Assembly: GCA_021397835.1 (NCBI GenBank) | Contig: JAJFZO010000272.1 | Location: 1 to 64,000, forward strand | DNA length: 64,000 nt | Direction of reading: 5' to 3' | Source of the DNA: Moringa oleifera | Taxonomy: Eukaryota > Streptophyta > Magnoliopsida > Brassicales > Moringaceae | In this document: one piece after another, positions 61,054-64,000 of the stretch | Layout of the letters: each line of letters starts with the position of its first letter | Numbering within the stretch: position 1 is the first letter of the stretch | The notes under the pieces: generated by a model | The model's input: only the letters and a program-made list of their open reading frames with translations | Databases searched by the model: none | Told to the model about the DNA's origin: nothing | Program-made: the position numbers and the translations under genes

Positions 61054-61620
61054 TCAGTCTGGACCCTGTGGCTTCATCCCCGAGACATTGAACTGATGAA
61101 TAGTTCTCAAAACAGATTCTCTATGCCCAACTAATTGGGTCACAATGCGACTCCAATGAGTACTTGGTCGTGCATCACACATTCTAAGCTTGGGAGCTTC
61201 TGCAGCGATGCTTCAGGTGATTCTACTTCGTTTCAAACCGAAATATATTAGAATATCAATCAAGCGATCATTGAATTAAGAAGAAAAAAAAAAACAAGCA
61301 AAGACGGGAGGAATTAACAAAGTCACCAGATGTATCAGAGCTAAGCTTGGTAAATAGAGCTTCTCCAGGCAATGCTTCAGCAGATTCTCCTTGGTTCCGA
61401 ACTCAAATGTATAAGAGCATCAATCAAACAATCATTGAATTAAGAAGAAGAAAAAACAAAAGCAAAGAAAGGGATGAAGTTATAAAGTTACCAGATGTAT
61501 CAAGAGTCAGCTGGGCAGGCATCTACTACAGGAACTTGGATTACCAATGGACCATTATATTTTTCGGGATAAAGAATCAGCTCCAGAGGGATCTTTATTG
61601 GTCCTAAGCCTTGTGAGTAA
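61054..61620 (-). pseudogene. Unrecognised gene, three 3' exons, unit 5
   Basis: Same blocks as 15176-15717. Block 1 reads LGPIKIPLELILYPEKYNGP then LVIQVPVVDACPADS and the shared TGA. Block 2 reads ESAEALPGEALFTKLSSDTS. Block 3 (about 61222-61054) has one base fewer than unit 1 between CACGACCAA and TGGAGTCGC, so the frame breaks before WSRIVTQLVGHRESVLRTIH. The end SGMKPQGPD and its stop are kept. A one-base loss here and an intact block 3 in unit 1 show that this block was once coding. Confidence 0.42.
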
Positions 61621-62464
61621 AGGAAATTTCTAGAATATTCTCTTAAATATTCAAGGACAAACAAGAAAGTACAAGTATTTGATAACACACAACTAGCAGC
61701 AAAAGCACAAAGCCAAATCAAAGCCACAATTGTTACTTCCACTCAGATACTTTAATCTAGAGAAAGTTAATATCTTACATTTATGATCCTTGTGATGCAG
61801 TGCACACAAGATTGTGAATTGCATACAGATCAAGATCGAGGACCTTAACCATTAGAATGTCATCTCGAAGTCAAAATGCGACAAAAGAGAAACTACTTTG
61901 TCCAGCTGTACCTGAGCAAGTTTCACAATGCAAAAGATCTACCTGTCTATGCACTCAACAAGCTGGTTCTGTTTAAGGAGATTTCTACTCTGGTCTGAAT
62001 TATTGCTGACTGACATTTTTTGTTGTTCTTTTTTACTTTAAGCACCAGGAGGAAGTGAAAGCAAAAGGTGGCTAATTCACAATACAATGATTAAAATCAA
62101 AATAAAAAAGACCTGCAGCATTAAAATTTAGAAGCAACTAATAAAACATAATCATTTTGAAAAATTAACAAAAGCTTAAAAACAACCCAACATAACAAAT
62201 CATACGAAATATAAAAAAAAAAATCAAAGTTGAGCTCCAAGCTAATGGATGACCATTTAGTCAAAAACTACATGACTTATCATTGAGATTACCATGCAAT
62301 GTTTTTCTCTATCCTTTAACATTTCAAGTTTCCAACTTTTTGTATCATTATGACCCTTACATAGACCTACTAATTTTTTTAATAGATCATACCCACTGAC
62401 TTCTTTCTTCTGCCATAATAACACTCTCGCCATTTACACAGAGCAATTTGAGTTCATGATAACT

Positions 62465-62850
62465 GAGCTTACCTGCGGGACGGATGAAAGAGAAGCAGGG
62501 AGATTGAAAGAAGAGATCAAATCGAAAAGCCAACGACAGATTCAGCCAAAGACCCACAAACAGTACACATGAGAAAGGGGAAACACAGGCACAAAAGAGG
62601 TTAATGGAAGCGGGAGAAGAGGATACGAAAACAAGCGGTCAGTGAGGGCGTCTGAAACCGACCCGCAATAAGCCCCCACATGGCGCTTGCAACCCCAAGG
62701 CGTGAAGAGACGCGAAGAAACGCCCCGTATCTTCATAATCTTATGAAGCAGGAGCATTAAATGCCCACATCTCCCAATAGACGCGCGAGAAGACCCTGGC
62801 CGCCTCTTGTTTTTACAGGGGGAAAAAAAAAAAAGAAGGAAAAGCTGTGG
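62465..62850 (-). other. Conserved 5' exon-like block (minus), unit 5
   Basis: Counterpart of 16240-16660, with the MWGLIAGRFQTPSLTA short frame. About 62000-62460 before it is unit-shared non-coding sequence. Function unknown. Confidence 0.35.
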
Positions 62851-62879
62851 CCAGCAAAATCGCAGATTCGTTGGTAAAC

Positions 62880-64000
62880 TGAGCCTTTTTTCTTGAGCTC
62901 TGTCAAGGATATGACTTATATCATTTTAAAATTTTAAAATAATAAAATAAATAATTTTTTATTAAAATTAATTAATATTAATTTTGTTTTAAAAAATAAA
63001 AAAAATATTTTTATAATATAATAATATAAATATATCATAAACAGATTGATAGAAAAACGTGTAAATATGTCATGACATGCAAATGAACATAAAGATTTCA
63101 ATATGATTGATAAAAGAACTTGTAACATACAACGTAATATAAAATAATATGCAAATGAACATTAGTATCTTGAAAGGTCCTAAATCATGTAACTTTAATT
63201 GTTGGTTAAGTGGAAGTGTGTAAGAAAATATAAGGTATCAAAAAAATTAAGCAAACAACTAAAGTGAAAATCTTATCCAATTTTTTATATTCCACCTGTA
63301 ACTAAAGTGCATTATAAAGATAATATAAAAAGAATTAATCTTTCTTTATTATAGTTAGCAAAAAAAGAAAACAGAGTTAAATTACAATATAAAAAAAAGT
63401 CATCGCGTTAAAGCTAGAGAAACTTACAAGTTTATAATTTAAACTTAAGTTTTATTGACTAATATAATTAAGCAGTAAGGCTCCGAGATCATTTAATTTT
63501 AAACTATGAGTTTGGACTCTCAGAGATCAAATCAATACATTTACAGAGATCTCTAAGAGATATCTAATTGAATGATGCATTATGCTGAGAGTACAATAAA
63601 TTTTTATTCTAATTTGCAAATCTGAATATGGACTGCACAAAGATATAAGTTATTACTTCTCTTACTCATTGAGGGCTATATCCATGTGAAGGAGGAAAAT
63701 GAAAAGAATAGAGATATATAACTATATGGTTAATGCAAATAGACCCCAGTATATTTAATAGGCCCTTAGTGGACCAGATTATGGAGAGAAAACCTTTAAT
63801 TATTTGATAGGTCTTCAGTATTCCCTTGGAGAGGGCCATTCTAAGAGATATAATATGCACATAATGAGCTTTTACTAACAATGCTCAAATTGTAAAGACC
63901 ACTGACACAGAAAAGTCAACATAAGAAAAGAGACTTTCAATTATTACTATAGTGAGACAAAATGTGCATCCCTCACTTCATTGCATTGGTGAAGTTTTCT
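62880..64000. other. AT-rich tail of unit 5
   Basis: Collinear with 34741-35950. Contains a second empty counterpart of the transposon target near 62933-62943, more diverged than that at 34786. No gene seen; the minus-strand frames are low-complexity. Confidence 0.6.

Overview
This is plant nuclear DNA, most likely from a eudicot and from a subtelomeric region. The evidence is: plant-type telomere-like sequence (degenerate CCCTAAA, C-rich strand on +) at 1-6239 and again at about 37240-40620; AT-rich spacers; short GT-AG introns; plant gene families (a CW zinc finger plus MBD protein, a SKOR/GORK-type potassium channel, a branched-chain aminotransferase); and a Mutator-like transposon. I could not identify the species.

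Most of the window is one segmental unit repeated in nested and truncated form. A full unit reads: telomere-like satellite; AT-rich spacer; MBD4-like gene (+); ankyrin remnant of a SKOR/GORK-like channel (-); small membrane-protein gene (-); unrecognised short-exon gene (-); AT-rich tail. Unit 1 covers 1-16680. Unit 2 keeps only the 3' part of the MBD gene (16681-18382). Unit 3 covers about 24775-36370. Unit 4 covers about 37240-59100 and is split by a transposon. Unit 5 keeps only the distal half (60160-64000). Non-unit DNA at 18383-24775 holds a fragmented branched-chain aminotransferase pseudogene and retroelement-like debris. The four MBD copies have decayed to different degrees: copies 3 and 4 are open (178 codons each), copy 1 has a one-base frameshift, and copy 2 lacks exon 1, a zinc-binding Cys and the normal C-terminus.

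The most interesting object is a 9.2-kb insertion at 49230-58442. It is flanked by a 9-bp target duplication, and paralogous empty sites within the same window confirm the boundaries. It has no visible terminal inverted repeats. It carries two convergent genes: a MURA-type transposase (+, with MULE, SWIM and zinc-knuckle parts) and a multi-exon gene (-) joining a DUF1985 region to a C48/Ulp1 protease region. Its non-coding parts are packed with tandem arrays of one short CpG-containing motif, core TCGTAAC/TCGTACC. The motif lies in the sense orientation of whichever gene the array belongs to, so it flips between the two halves. This layout resembles Arabidopsis VANDAL elements, whose VANC proteins counteract silencing by binding short motifs clustered in the element's own non-coding DNA. 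I propose a VANDAL/VANC-like anti-silencing system with a different motif. This copy is dead: most of its inactivating changes are C:G to T:A transitions, as expected after cytosine methylation.

No tRNA, rRNA or CRISPR array was recognised. Coordinates of splice sites and repeat edges come from reading by eye.
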